This document shows, piece after piece, positions 51,584 through 61,711 of a stretch of DNA of 64,000 bases. The position numbers and the translations under genes are program-made. The DNA is from Halocynthiibacter sp. SDUM655004 (GTDB lineage Bacteria; Pseudomonadota; Alphaproteobacteria; Rhodobacterales; Rhodobacteraceae). Under the pieces are notes generated by a model. It saw only the letters and a program-made list of their open reading frames with translations. It searched no databases and was not told where the DNA came from. Location of the stretch: contig NZ_JAPDUG010000004.1 of assembly GCF_026015885.1 (NCBI RefSeq), positions 1 through 64,000 on the forward strand, given 5' to 3'. Within the stretch, counting starts at the first letter, position 1. Each line of letters opens with the position of its first letter.

Positions 51584-53929
51584 ATGAAAGATGGAATTGG
51601 AGCACCGGTTAAGCGCAAGGAAGACAAGCGTTTTACAACCGGTAAAGGCAAATACACAGACGACATTCGGAACGATAATCAAGCTTATGCCGCCTTTGTT
51701 CGAAGTCCGTATGCACACGCGAGGGTAAAGGGGATTGATACCTCTGCGGCGTTGGCGATGGAGGGCGTGATTGATGTGCTGAACGGTCAGCAACTCACGG
51801 GCGATGGCATCGGAAATATCATTTGCGGGTGGGCGATTACGTCAAAAGATGGCAGCCCAATGAACATGGGTGCGTGGTCCGCTTTGGCGACGGAAAAAGT
51901 GCGCTATGTCGGCGATGCAGTGGCTGTTGTCATTGCTGAAAGCCAAGCGCTTGCGCGGATCGCGGCAGAAGCAGTTGAAGTTGATTACGAAGAGCTTCCT
52001 GTTGCCGCCAATATCACCGCCGCGATGGCCGATGGTGCGCCTCAAATCCACGACAACGCACCGGGCAACCAGATTTACGATTGGGAGCTTGGCGACGAGG
52101 CCGCGACGGATGCAGGGCTCGCAGAGGCAGCCCATGTCACCACGCTGAACATCACAAACAACCGCCTGTCGCCAAATCCGATGGAGCCACGTAGCGCCGT
52201 TGCCACTTATGATGACGCTGAAGATCATTATACGCTCTATACAACCAGCCAGAACCCCCATGTGGCGCGGCTGGTTCTTTCGGCGTTCTATAACGTTGCG
52301 CCGGAACATAAGTTGCGGGTCATTGCGCCGGATGTTGGCGGAGGTTTCGGGGCCAAAATTTATATCTATCCCGAAGAAATCACCTGCCTTTGGGCTTCTA
52401 TGAAAACCAATCGCTCCATCAAGTGGACTTCGGACCGATCGGAGGCATTCCTCACCGACGCCCATGGCCGCGACCATATCACAACCGCGAAGATGGGGTT
52501 TGACAAAGACGGCAAAATTACCGGCTTTAAGATAGATACGCTTGCCAATATCGGCGCCTATATGTCGCTGTTCTCAAGTTCGGTGCCGACCTATTTGTAT
52601 GCGCCGTTGATGTCTGGCCAGTACAATATTCAGAACATCCACTGCAACGTGCGCACCTATTACACCAACACAGTGCCCGTTGATGCCTATCGCGGCGCTG
52701 GGCGGCCGGAGGCGACTTATCTGGTGGAACGGATGATGGAAACTGCGGCGCGCGAAATGGGGATGGACCCAGCCGAGCTGCGGCGGCGCAACTTCGTACA
52801 GGAGTTCCCGCATCAGACACCCGTGCTCATGCAATACGACTCTGGTGATTTTCCCAAGATCTTGCAAATGGCGCAGGATGCCGCGGATATCGCTGGATTT
52901 GAGGCGCGGAAGGCCGAAGCTGCCAAACGCGGCAAGCTACGGGGCTTAGGCTATTCAACCTTCATCGAGGCTTGCGGGCTTGCGCCGTCCAAAGCGGCGG
53001 GCTCGCTTGGCGCGGGCGTTGGACTGTGGGAATCTGCGGAGGTGCGGGTAAACCCTGTTGGCTCCATCGAGATTCTGACAGGTAGCCACAGCCATGGTCA
53101 GGGGCACGAAACCACCTTTGCCCAGATCGTTGCCGACAGGTTTGGATTGCCTGTTGAGAATGTCTCGATCGTCCATGGAGACACCGACAAAGTACAGTTC
53201 GGAATGGGAACCTACGGGTCGCGCTCCGGTCCTGTTGGGATGTCGGCCGTCGTCAAGGCGATGGATAAGGTCGAGGCCAAAGTGAAGAAGATTGCTGCGC
53301 ATACGTTGGAAGCTTCAGAGGACGATATCGTCATCGAAGGCGGCGAAGTCAAAGTCTCCGGAACTGATAAATCCATGGCATGGCACGAGGTCGGTCTCGC
53401 TGCATATGTTGCACATAACTTGCCTGACGATATGGAGCCGGGCCTAAAGGAAACGGCGTTCTTTGACCCTGTGAACTTCTCCTTCCCATCCGGTGCCTTT
53501 ATCTGTGAGGTCGAAGTTGATCCGGATACCGGCCAAACCGAGATCGTGAATTTCACCTCTGCTGATGACTTTGGCACCATCATCAACCCGATGATTGTTG
53601 AAGGTCAGGTCCATGGCGGCGTCACCCAAGGGATCGGGCAGGCTATGTTGGAGCAAGTTGTCTATGACGAAGACGGCCAGTTGCTGAATGGGTCTTATAT
53701 GGATTACGCCATGCCCCGCGCGGCGGATGTGCCGTCCTATTCGATCAGCCACCACGAGGACTCTCCGAGCCCGAACAACCCATTGGGGGTAAAGGGCTGT
53801 GGTGAAGCTGGGGCAATCGGCGCGCCGCCTGCGGTAATCAACGCGATTACCGATGCTATCGGCACCAACGATCTGGCGATGCCAGCAACCCCGCAGGCGG
53901 TCTGGAATGCAATCCAGGCGGCGAAGTAA
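51584..53929 (+). CDS. coxL: form II CO-dehydrogenase-like Mo subunit, CoxL
   Basis: 781 residues from ATG 51584 (GGAGG with 9-nt spacing); a GTG at 51560 would add eight residues. Domains of the xanthine oxidase large-subunit family: KRKEDKRFTTGKGKYTDDI at the start, PDVGGGFGAKIYIYPEE in the middle, and the active-site loop AYRGAGR (about 368-374), then GVKGCGEAGAIGAPPAV with the catalytic Glu near the C-terminus. AYRGAGR is the form II signature; proven CO oxidisers (form I) have the Cys-bearing loop that holds Cu. Hence a Mo hydroxylase of open substrate, CO not excluded. Confidence 0.9.
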   Translation: MKDGIGAPVKRKEDKRFTTGKGKYTDDIRNDNQAYAAFVRSPYAHARVKGIDTSAALAMEGVIDVLNGQQLTGDGIGNIICGWAITSKDGSPMNMGAWSALATEKVRYVGDAVAVVIAESQALARIAAEAVEVDYEELPVAANITAAMADGAPQIHDNAPGNQIYDWELGDEAATDAGLAEAAHVTTLNITNNRLSPNPMEPRSAVATYDDAEDHYTLYTTSQNPHVARLVLSAFYNVAPEHKLRVIAPDVGGGFGAKIYIYPEEITCLWASMKTNRSIKWTSDRSEAFLTDAHGRDHITTAKMGFDKDGKITGFKIDTLANIGAYMSLFSSSVPTYLYAPLMSGQYNIQNIHCNVRTYYTNTVPVDAYRGAGRPEATYLVERMMETAAREMGMDPAELRRRNFVQEFPHQTPVLMQYDSGDFPKILQMAQDAADIAGFEARKAEAAKRGKLRGLGYSTFIEACGLAPSKAAGSLGAGVGLWESAEVRVNPVGSIEILTGSHSHGQGHETTFAQIVADRFGLPVENVSIVHGDTDKVQFGMGTYGSRSGPVGMSAVVKAMDKVEAKVKKIAAHTLEASEDDIVIEGGEVKVSGTDKSMAWHEVGLAAYVAHNLPDDMEPGLKETAFFDPVNFSFPSGAFICEVEVDPDTGQTEIVNFTSADDFGTIINPMIVEGQVHGGVTQGIGQAMLEQVVYDEDGQLLNGSYMDYAMPRAADVPSYSISHHEDSPSPNNPLGVKGCGEAGAIGAPPAVINAITDAIGTNDLAMPATPQAVWNAIQAAK

Positions 53930-53943
53930 GGGAGGATTAAACT

Positions 53944-54738
53944 ATGTATCCGACAAAATACCACAAAGCCGCCAGCATCGACGACGCCGTTGCGGCCCTT
54001 AATGCGGGCGAAGACGCGAAGCTCTTGGCTGGCGGACAAACGCTCATCGCTGCGATGAAACAGCACTTGGCTGCTCCAAGCGACCTTATTGATGTGCGCG
54101 CAATTGACGGCATGTCAGGTGTGTCTGCGGATGGTGATACTCTGGTGATCGGCGCGGCAACCACCCACGCGGAGGTTGCCGGCAACGCTGATGTACAACG
54201 TCTCTGTCCCGCGCTCGCAGCACTTGCGGGCGGGATTGGTGACCCTGCTGTTCGTTATGCTGGCACAATCGGCGGTTCTATTGCCAACAATGACCCGTCT
54301 GCTGACTATCCGGCGGGACTGTTGGCGCTGGGCGCAACGATTGTGACCAATACGCGCGAGATCGCGGCCGATGACTTCTTTGAAGGGCTGTTCACCACTG
54401 CGCTTGAAGACGGTGAAATCATCACATCCGTCCGTGTGAATGCGCCGAAACGGGCGGCCTATATCAAATTCCGCCAACCGGCCTCGCTTTTTGCGCTTGT
54501 CGGCGTGTTTGTTGCCGATGGTGCGGGCGGTGTTCGGGTTGCGGTCACTGGTGCAGGCGAGGACGGTGTGTTCCGCCACGCAGGTCTAGAGGAAGCACTT
54601 TCTGCAGATTGGGCCTCCTCCGCAGCAGATAGTGTTTCTGTTGATAGTGATGGGCTCTTGTCCGATATCCACGGCAGCGCTGCTTACCGCGCGAACCTGA
54701 TCAAGGTTCTAACCAAACGCGCAGTCGAAGCCAGTTAA
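53944..54738 (+). CDS. coxM: FAD-binding subunit, CoxM
   Basis: 264 residues after GGGAGG. It shows the FAD-binding motifs of this subunit: KLLAGGQTLIAAMK (about 26-39) and AGTIGGSIANNDPSADYPA (about 101-119). The final CO-dehydrogenase flavoprotein C-terminal domain follows. It ends the form II set. A strong hairpin lies directly behind. Confidence 0.92.
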   Translation: MYPTKYHKAASIDDAVAALNAGEDAKLLAGGQTLIAAMKQHLAAPSDLIDVRAIDGMSGVSADGDTLVIGAATTHAEVAGNADVQRLCPALAALAGGIGDPAVRYAGTIGGSIANNDPSADYPAGLLALGATIVTNTREIAADDFFEGLFTTALEDGEIITSVRVNAPKRAAYIKFRQPASLFALVGVFVADGAGGVRVAVTGAGEDGVFRHAGLEEALSADWASSAADSVSVDSDGLLSDIHGSAAYRANLIKVLTKRAVEAS

Positions 54739-54747
54739 CCAAGACTT

Positions 54748-54801
54748 ACCTCCTCCGCCGCGACCCAAGGCTGGTGCGGTGGGGGAGGTTCATTTTTACC
54801 A
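54748..54801 (+). terminator. hairpin after coxM
   Basis: ACCTCC(T)CCGC on one side pairs with GCGG..GGGAGGT on the other, followed by TCATTTTTA. Ten bp after the coxM stop. Likely the end of the cox operon. Confidence 0.65.
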
Positions 54802-54861
54802 TCGACTTATTTCTTGCAGCTCGAGCTTTACTGCCCGCGCACTTTTCTCAAAACGTGTCGC

Positions 54862-56448
54862 TTATTGCATCGCCTTGTTGATGAACTCCTCAACAACATT
54901 CGACATATCAAATGAGGTGCCGCCTTGCACTGGCGGATAGTCCGCGAGCGATTGAAGGTGCTGCCCCATCAAGGTTCCCATTGGTTGGATCAACCACGAT
55001 ATCTTCTGCATTAAATGGCCATATGCGTCGCTTGAATCGTAGCTTTCAAACGGATCCATTCGGATGTTGAATACGAGTGGTACAGTGCGCGGGATAACGT
55101 TGGCATAGTAATCTTCCTTGGTCGAGAAATGGAATTTCCACGGCCCCATGCGAACGGCTGTCAGTACGCTCTCGTAGTAATGAAAAATATGTGTGCGGTT
55201 AGATTTTTCCTGCTCGCCTTTCCAATATGCCAAATTGTCGACGCCATCGATGTACTGCTGTTCTTGCTCCATGGCTAAAGCGGCTATGTCTTCAATTCCT
55301 GAGGCTTTCGCCAATGTGGTGAACATATCTTGGTGGGCTTGGATGCCGTTGAGTATCTTGCCGGCCTCAAGCTCACCTGGCCAACGGATCATGGATGGAA
55401 CTCGTACTCCGCCCTCATAGGTGGTCATTTTTTCGCCGCGGAATGGCGTTGTTGCGCCATGTGGCCACGAGGAATGTTCCGGCCCATTGTCTGTTGAATA
55501 CCAAACGATGGTGTTCTCTGTCAGACCTTGCTCGTCGAGCCAATCAAGTACAATTCCGACGTCATGGTCATGCTGGAGCATGCCGCTGCCATGAATATCT
55601 GCCTCTGACGTGTATTCTTCTGCTGCATAGCGCCATTCGTCATTGAGGCGTGTGTAGAGGTGCATCCGGCTCGTGTTGAGCCAGACAAAGAATGGATCAC
55701 CTGCCTCTTTGGCGCTCGCCATAAAGTCGATCGCGAGAGGGATCACTTCCTCTTCATCGAAGGTCTCCATCCGTTTTTGTGTCAGGGGGCCGGTATCCTC
55801 GATTGTTTGCATGCCAACCTTGCCGAACCGCGGGTGTTCTGTGGGGTCGTCCGTTTCGCTGGCAAAGCTATGTATTACGCCGCGCGTACCATATGTTTCT
55901 TCGTAGGCCTCCAGCGACCCTGCGAACTGCTCGCCGAAACGTTGGTAGTCGCGCTGTTCTGACTCTTCCTGCGTGTTCAGATGATAGAGGTTGCCGAAAA
56001 ACTCGTCGAAGCCATGTATCGTTGGCAGGTGTTCATTTCGGTCACCCAAGTGGTTCTTGCCGAAATGACCGGTGCGATACCCTGCTTGTTTCATGTAATC
56101 GGCCAGCGACGGTGAAGCCTCCTGTAACCCGAGCGGAGATCCCGGTTGCCCCACTGTCGTCATACCAGATCGGATTGGATATTGGCCGGTGATAAATGCA
56201 GCACGGCCGGCTGTGCAGCTTGGTTGTGCATAGTGATCGGTGAATCGTATGCCTTCGTTTGCGATCCGGTCGATATTGGGAGTGGAGTATCCCATCGTGC
56301 TCATTCCATAGGCCGACAGGTTCTGCCATCCTATGTCATCGCCCCAGATTACAAGGACGTTTGGCCTATCTGCGTCTTGCGCAAAAACGGCTCCTGTAGA
56401 GAGGCTTACAGCTATTGTTGATGCAAGTAAGTTTAGTCGATAGCTCAT
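54862..56448 (-). CDS. arylsulfatase, exported
   Basis: 528 residues from ATG 56448 (GAGGAG upstream), with signal peptide [20 protein letters not shown] and cleavage after VFA. Sulfatase landmarks: [15 protein letters not shown] (metal Asp pair), the modified-Cys motif [23 protein letters not shown], and [12 protein letters not shown]. The motif is C-x-A-x-R, not the C-x-P-x-R of most FGE-matured enzymes. The frame extends to 56640, but the extension is not signal-like. It would release sulfate from organic esters in the periplasm. Divergent from imuB. Confidence 0.9.
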   Translation of the reverse strand: MSYRLNLLASTIAVSLSTGAVFAQDADRPNVLVIWGDDIGWQNLSAYGMSTMGYSTPNIDRIANEGIRFTDHYAQPSCTAGRAAFITGQYPIRSGMTTVGQPGSPLGLQEASPSLADYMKQAGYRTGHFGKNHLGDRNEHLPTIHGFDEFFGNLYHLNTQEESEQRDYQRFGEQFAGSLEAYEETYGTRGVIHSFASETDDPTEHPRFGKVGMQTIEDTGPLTQKRMETFDEEEVIPLAIDFMASAKEAGDPFFVWLNTSRMHLYTRLNDEWRYAAEEYTSEADIHGSGMLQHDHDVGIVLDWLDEQGLTENTIVWYSTDNGPEHSSWPHGATTPFRGEKMTTYEGGVRVPSMIRWPGELEAGKILNGIQAHQDMFTTLAKASGIEDIAALAMEQEQQYIDGVDNLAYWKGEQEKSNRTHIFHYYESVLTAVRMGPWKFHFSTKEDYYANVIPRTVPLVFNIRMDPFESYDSSDAYGHLMQKISWLIQPMGTLMGQHLQSLADYPPVQGGTSFDMSNVVEEFINKAMQ

Positions 56449-56691
56449 CTTGAAGTACTCCTCTGCATAAAACTCATTGAGCAGCCCTTGTGGGTAAGAT
56501 TCCGATTTGGCTGCTTGGAAAATTCTAGAATATCGAGATTGGATCAGCGCAGAAATCGGCGCCGACAGAGTTTCTTGCTCGATAAGATAGCTGAGAATCT
56601 GCGTTTGCTTCGGTAACGTATCCGTGAACAGGAGCGTCAAATGAGTTCTCCTGACAACGGACTCGACTCTCTGACATCAAGAAACTATTAA

Positions 56692-56706
56692 GAACAAATG
56701 CAGAAC
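56692..56706 (+). promoter_or_regulatory. LexA (SOS) box upstream of imuB
   Basis: GAAC-N7-GAAC (AAATGCA as spacer), which is the alphaproteobacterial LexA operator (GTTC-N7-GTTC on the other strand). It ends 16 bp before the imuB start. The placement suits repression of imuB-dnaE2 and release after DNA damage. Confidence 0.85.
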
Positions 56707-56722
56707 ATTTAGGGGGTGTAGG

Positions 56723-58198
56723 TTGACTGAAGTGCGTCGTCGTGTTGTCTCGTTATGGTTCCCGCGGTTGGGAAGTGACCGAGTTCTGCGAACGAAGTCG
56801 GTCAGTGGCCCGTTTGTTCTGACCTTATCGCAGAATAATGCCAATCAGATTTACTGTCTGAACGCAGAGGCAGAACGGCAGGGCCTTTCCCAAGGAATGC
56901 CGTTTGCTGATGCGCGCTCGTTCTGTCCCAACCTGACAAGCCAAGAAGCGGATACCACCAAAGATGCTCTGTTTTTGAGCGCCTTGCGCCGGTGGGCGAC
57001 GCGCTATTGTCCATGGGTTGGGATCGAAGGGAGAGATGGGCTTGTAATGGATATTACGGGCTCCGCGCATTTGTTTGGTGGCGAGGCAGGGATGCTGATG
57101 GATATCCGTCAGCGCTTGGCGCGAATTGGGGTTTCGGTTCAAATCGGTTTGGGCGATTCACGTGGGGCAGCTTGGGCGCTGGCGCATTATGGTGAGGGAT
57201 GCGCAGAAATCGGTCAGCCGTTGGCGGCGCTTTCGCATCTGCCAGTTGCAGCTCTTCGGCTTGGTGATGATGCTGTGATGGGGCTTCAGCGGCTGGGTTT
57301 GCGTAGAATTGGTGAAGTTGAAGCGGCAGAACGAGCGCCACTCGCGCGTCGATTTGGGCCTGACCTTTTGCTGCGGCTAGATCAGGCCTTAGGGCGCCAG
57401 CCAGAACAAATCGCACCAGAAAACGACCCGCCTCATTATGGGGTGAGAATAACCCTGCCTGAGCCAATTGGGCTAGTTCATGACGTCATGGCGGGCGTTT
57501 CCCGATTGTTAAGCCGATTATGCAGCAAGCTGAAAGAGCAGGAGGTTGGCGCAAGAGTTCTATGCCTTACGTTGCGCCGCGTTGATCAAGATGCCCAGAT
57601 TGTCGAGGTATGTTTGGCGAGGGCCCTAAGTGATGCAGATCGAATGCTGCCTTTGTTTGAGCGCGGCGTGGGCGAAATTGATGCAGGGTATGGCATTGAT
57701 CAAATGCGGCTACAGGCCGTTCAGACCGAGGCTTTGCCGACCGTTCAATTGAGCCATGTCCCTTCAAAACGATCTGATCGATTGGCTGATCTTATTACGC
57801 GTTTGGGTACACGCCTTGGATTGGAAAATATTAGGCGGCTCTTGCCTGCTGATAGTCACATCCCTGAGCGCAGCTTTGTTGTTGCAAGCGCGGCGTATTC
57901 AGAACCAGAGAGCAGTTGGTTTGTTGTGCAGCCGCGACCAATCACATTGTTCCCGCCTGAACCAATAGCCGCGACGGAGTCGCGCCCTCCGTTGCGCTTC
58001 CGCTGGAGACGTATGCCAATGACCTCAGGCCGGATCGTCGGCCCTGAGCGTATCGCGCCTGAATGGTGGCTGGAAGATGATCTCTGGCGAACGGGTTTGC
58101 GGGATTACTGGCGGGTGGACACCACACAGGGGCGGCGGCTTTGGCTGTTTTATACGCCGCAAAGCCCCGGCTGGTTTGTGCAGGGAGAGTTTGCATGA
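56723..58198 (+). CDS. imuB: ImuB, inactive Y-family polymerase-like protein
   Basis: 491 residues with a TTG start preceded by GGGGGTGT. The Y-family fold begins VVSLWFPRLGSDRVLR, where active enzymes have D-M-D-x-F-F, so the metal-binding acidic residues are replaced as in all ImuB proteins. It continues with SQGMPFADARSFCPNLT, GLVMDITGSAHLFGGEA and the little-finger region. ImuB links DnaE2 to the beta clamp. Its stop overlaps dnaE2 (ATGA). The usual third partner imuA is not found upstream. Confidence 0.92.
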   Translation: MTEVRRRVVSLWFPRLGSDRVLRTKSVSGPFVLTLSQNNANQIYCLNAEAERQGLSQGMPFADARSFCPNLTSQEADTTKDALFLSALRRWATRYCPWVGIEGRDGLVMDITGSAHLFGGEAGMLMDIRQRLARIGVSVQIGLGDSRGAAWALAHYGEGCAEIGQPLAALSHLPVAALRLGDDAVMGLQRLGLRRIGEVEAAERAPLARRFGPDLLLRLDQALGRQPEQIAPENDPPHYGVRITLPEPIGLVHDVMAGVSRLLSRLCSKLKEQEVGARVLCLTLRRVDQDAQIVEVCLARALSDADRMLPLFERGVGEIDAGYGIDQMRLQAVQTEALPTVQLSHVPSKRSDRLADLITRLGTRLGLENIRRLLPADSHIPERSFVVASAAYSEPESSWFVVQPRPITLFPPEPIAATESRPPLRFRWRRMPMTSGRIVGPERIAPEWWLEDDLWRTGLRDYWRVDTTQGRRLWLFYTPQSPGWFVQGEFA

Positions 58199-61100
58199 CC
58201 AAGCCAAGCCATACGTACTCTCAGGGGAGAGTTCTTCAGCAAAGAGCGCCGAGCGCGCAGATGCAGGCGCCAGATTATGCGGAATTGTGCGTCACAAGTA
58301 ATTTTACTTTTTTGACGGGAGCCTCCCATACGGAGGAACTGGTCTCGCGCGCTGCTGAACTGGGCCTGTCTGCGATTGCTATTACGGATCGTAATTCTCT
58401 GGCTGGTGTCGTGCGGGCGTGGGCCGCATTGAAAGAGCTAAGCCGAGAAACTGAAGAGGATTTACAAATACGCTCACGAACGCGCGTGGATGCATCCTCT
58501 CGGCAGCAAGTAGAGAGCGGCGACATGATCGAGAAGCCGCGTCTGGCAAGGTTGCCTCGGCTTATTGTGGGCTGCCGTCTTGTTCTACGCGACAGCTCGG
58601 TAGAGTGGGTCGCTTTGCCTCGTGACCGTGCGGCGTATCAACGCCTGAGTCGGCTGCTTACACTGGGTAAGCGCCGCGCGGAAAAGGGCGAATGCTTTCT
58701 CTATGCCAAAGACCTTACAACGGCTTGCAAAGGCATGATCTTGATTGCGTTGCCGCAAAAAAAGCTTAGCGATGCTATCCCTGAAATTCAGAGCATGCGC
58801 CGATGTTTTCCAAGCCATGTTTTTCTTGGGGCGGTGCCGCGTTACGACGGTAGTGACCAATCCTATCTGAAGGCCTGTGCTGAAATTGCGCAAAAGGCCT
58901 GTGCGCCGATGGTTGCGATGGGTGACGTGTTGATGCACCGGGCCAGTCGGCGGAAGCTGGCGGATGTTCTGACGTGTATGCGAGAGCATATTACAATTGA
59001 TCAGATCGGCACCCAAGCTTTGCCAAATGGCGAGCGGCGCCTGAAGGGCGGTGCTGATATGGCGCGTCTATTTCGAAACTATCTAGGGGCGATCCGCCGG
59101 ACATTGGAGATCGCGGCCCAATGTAGTTTCGATTTGAGCGAGCTGTCTTATGAATATCCTTATGAGGAAATAGAGGGCGAAACACCCTATGCGCGTTTGG
59201 AGCGTTTGGCGCGTGAGGGGTTGGAGTGGCGTTATCCTGATGGTCCACCTGATCGTGCGATCAGTTTGATGACTAAAGAGCTGGCGGTGGTTAAAGAGCT
59301 GGATTTCCCAGCGTATTTCCTGACCGTCCATGAAATCGTGCAGTTTGCAAAATCACAAGGCATCCTGTGTCAGGGGCGCGGATCGGCGGCAAATTCGATC
59401 CTGTGTTATCTGTTGGGAATTACCGATGTTAGCCCAAATATGATTGCGATGGTGTTTGAGCGGTTCGTATCCAAACACCGAGGCGAGCCGCCTGATATCG
59501 ATGTTGATTTCGAGCATGAGCGCCGCGAAGAGGTGATCCAGTGGATATATGAAAAGTATGGCCGCCATCGCGCAGGGCTTTGTGCCACCGTTATTCATTT
59601 TCGTTCACGTGCGGCTATTCGTGAGGTCGGCAAAGTAATGGGGCTATCACAAGATGTGACGGCCTGCCTCTCAAGTCAGATTTGGGGCATGAGCAATGGT
59701 GGAGTCGATCTGGACCGTGTCCGCGAGCTTGGCCTTGATCCAGATGATCGCAGATTAATGCAAACAATACATCTGATTGGCGAGATTATCGGCTTCCCTC
59801 GCCATTTGTCTCAGCATGTGGGGGGATTTGTTATCACGCGTGGGCGGTTGGATGAACTCGCTCCAATTGAGAATGCGGCAATGGAGGACCGCACTGTGAT
59901 CTGTTGGGACAAGGATGATATTGATGCCTTGGGTATCCTAAAGATCGATGTGCTGGGATTGGGGATGTTGACGTGCATTCAAAAATCATTTGCTTTGATG
60001 CAGCAACACGAGCGCATCACGCATAGCATCGCCACAATTCCACAAGAAGACGAAGCCACATATGACATGCTGTGCCGTGCTGATGCGGTCGGTGTTTTTC
60101 AGGTGGAAAGTCGGGCGCAGATGAATTTCCTGCCTCGAATGCGGCCGCGTGAATTCTATGATCTGGTGATTGAGGTGGCCATTGTGCGCCCGGGGCCTAT
60201 TCAGGGTGGTATGGTGCAGCCCTATATCAAACGACGGCAAGGGCTGGAAAAAGTAGAGCCATTTGGGCCCGAACTGGAAGCTGTTACTAAACGTACGCTG
60301 GGAGTGCCTCTGTTTCAGGAGCAGGCTTTGCAAATCTCGGTTGTAGGCGCAGGGTTTTCTGCCGAAGAAGCCGACCATTTGCGCAGGTCGCTTGCTACTT
60401 TTCGCCGAATGGGAACGATTGGTGAGCATCGGGAGAAGTTCATCACCGGAATGCTGCGCAATGGCTATAGTCTGGAAGTGGCTGAACGATGTTTTGGCCA
60501 GATTGAAGGGTTTGCCGATTATGGTTTTCCCGAAAGCCATGCTGCAGCCTTTGCGATGTTGGCTTATGTCTCCGCTTGGCTGAAGTGTCACCATCCAGCT
60601 ATTTTTGCGTGTGCACTGCTAAATTCACAGCCCATGGGGTTCTATGCGCCAGCACAGATTGTGCGCGATGTCCGTGAGCATCAGGTAGACGTGCGCCCGA
60701 TCTGTATTAACAATTCCGAATGGAACAACACGCTGGAGCGCCGTTCCGATGGTGCATTGGCTTTGCGGCTAGGTTTCCGACAGATCAAAGGGTTCAAAGA
60801 AGAAGATGCGGATTGGATCGTGGCGGCCCGCGGCAATGGATACCGTGATCCTGAAACTGTTTGGATCCGCGCGGGCGTTGCGCCGGCCGCGCTTGAACGG
60901 CTTGCGCAGGCGGATGCGTTTTTCGATATGGGTTTGACCCGCAGAGACGCCCTTTGGAAGGTAAAGGCTATTCGCAGCAACAAACCATTGCCGTTGTTTA
61001 ACGATCCGATTGACGGGGAAGCCATTCAAGAGCCTCAGGTGGTATTACCGCCGATGCAGCTGGGGGAGGAGGTTGTGGAGGATTATGTCTCGACGCGTAT

Positions 61101-61578
61101 GACTTTGCGGGCCCATCCCATGGAGCTGCTTCGTCCGTCTATTCCTGGGCTGGTGACGCATGATGCGCTTCCGAAAGTCCCGCTGGGCCGGTACTCCGTT
61201 TGTGGGCTTGTTATTACACGCCAGAGGCCAGGTACGGCGTCGGGGGTGATTTTTCTGACACTGGAAGATGAAACCGGAGTCAGTAATATTGTGGTCTGGC
61301 CCTCGGTATATGAGCGTTTCCGGCGCATTGTTATGGGTGGGCGGTTGTTGCGTGTTACAGGCTATCTCCAACGCGAAGGGATCGTTGTGCATTTGATCGC
61401 TCAGCAAGTTGAGGATTTTTCTTACCGCCTCCAAGAGCTTGGTCATCCTCAATCAGACGCAGTGACCACCGAAGGCCTGCGCGCGGATGACACCCCAAAA
61501 TCCGCACGCCATCCCGCGCGTTCTAGGCATCCTCGTGAGCAGGCCAAGCAACTCTTCCCAAGTCGAGATTTTCATTAA
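58195..61578 (+). CDS. dnaE2: error-prone DNA polymerase III alpha subunit DnaE2
   Basis: 1127 residues from the ATG that overlaps the imuB stop. PHP domain at about 29-290 (FTFLTGASHTEELVSRAAEL, AITDRNSLAG), palm with CQGRGSAANSILCYLLGI and the catalytic PDIDVDFEHERR, then thumb and fingers (GADYGFPESHAAAFAMLAYV), a helix-hairpin-helix region and a C-terminal OB fold (TASGVIFLTLEDETGVSNIV). It does SOS-induced translesion synthesis with ImuB. Confidence 0.96.
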   Translation: MTKPSHTYSQGRVLQQRAPSAQMQAPDYAELCVTSNFTFLTGASHTEELVSRAAELGLSAIAITDRNSLAGVVRAWAALKELSRETEEDLQIRSRTRVDASSRQQVESGDMIEKPRLARLPRLIVGCRLVLRDSSVEWVALPRDRAAYQRLSRLLTLGKRRAEKGECFLYAKDLTTACKGMILIALPQKKLSDAIPEIQSMRRCFPSHVFLGAVPRYDGSDQSYLKACAEIAQKACAPMVAMGDVLMHRASRRKLADVLTCMREHITIDQIGTQALPNGERRLKGGADMARLFRNYLGAIRRTLEIAAQCSFDLSELSYEYPYEEIEGETPYARLERLAREGLEWRYPDGPPDRAISLMTKELAVVKELDFPAYFLTVHEIVQFAKSQGILCQGRGSAANSILCYLLGITDVSPNMIAMVFERFVSKHRGEPPDIDVDFEHERREEVIQWIYEKYGRHRAGLCATVIHFRSRAAIREVGKVMGLSQDVTACLSSQIWGMSNGGVDLDRVRELGLDPDDRRLMQTIHLIGEIIGFPRHLSQHVGGFVITRGRLDELAPIENAAMEDRTVICWDKDDIDALGILKIDVLGLGMLTCIQKSFALMQQHERITHSIATIPQEDEATYDMLCRADAVGVFQVESRAQMNFLPRMRPREFYDLVIEVAIVRPGPIQGGMVQPYIKRRQGLEKVEPFGPELEAVTKRTLGVPLFQEQALQISVVGAGFSAEEADHLRRSLATFRRMGTIGEHREKFITGMLRNGYSLEVAERCFGQIEGFADYGFPESHAAAFAMLAYVSAWLKCHHPAIFACALLNSQPMGFYAPAQIVRDVREHQVDVRPICINNSEWNNTLERRSDGALALRLGFRQIKGFKEEDADWIVAARGNGYRDPETVWIRAGVAPAALERLAQADAFFDMGLTRRDALWKVKAIRSNKPLPLFNDPIDGEAIQEPQVVLPPMQLGEEVVEDYVSTRMTLRAHPMELLRPSIPGLVTHDALPKVPLGRYSVCGLVITRQRPGTASGVIFLTLEDETGVSNIVVWPSVYERFRRIVMGGRLLRVTGYLQREGIVVHLIAQQVEDFSYRLQELGHPQSDAVTTEGLRADDTPKSARHPARSRHPREQAKQLFPSRDFH

Positions 61579-61711
61579 GCGTTTGAAGATCGAGAGGGCT
61601 CTAAAAACGAAACGCCTCAAATCATTCAGTGTGGATGGGGTGGAAACGAACCTAAACCCAAGCGAAGCGGACATTTCTTTCCCGATACAACAATGTTAAG
61701 AAAGGGCCGGA

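Noticed and set aside
51584-53929. Calling the Mo subunit a proven CO dehydrogenase
   Set aside because: The active-site loop is the form II type without the Cu-binding cysteine, so the substrate is open.
58141-61578. Many long antisense frames inside dnaE2, coxL and imuB
   Set aside because: They mirror the codon structure of the real gene on the other strand and have no ribosome-binding sites or protein families.
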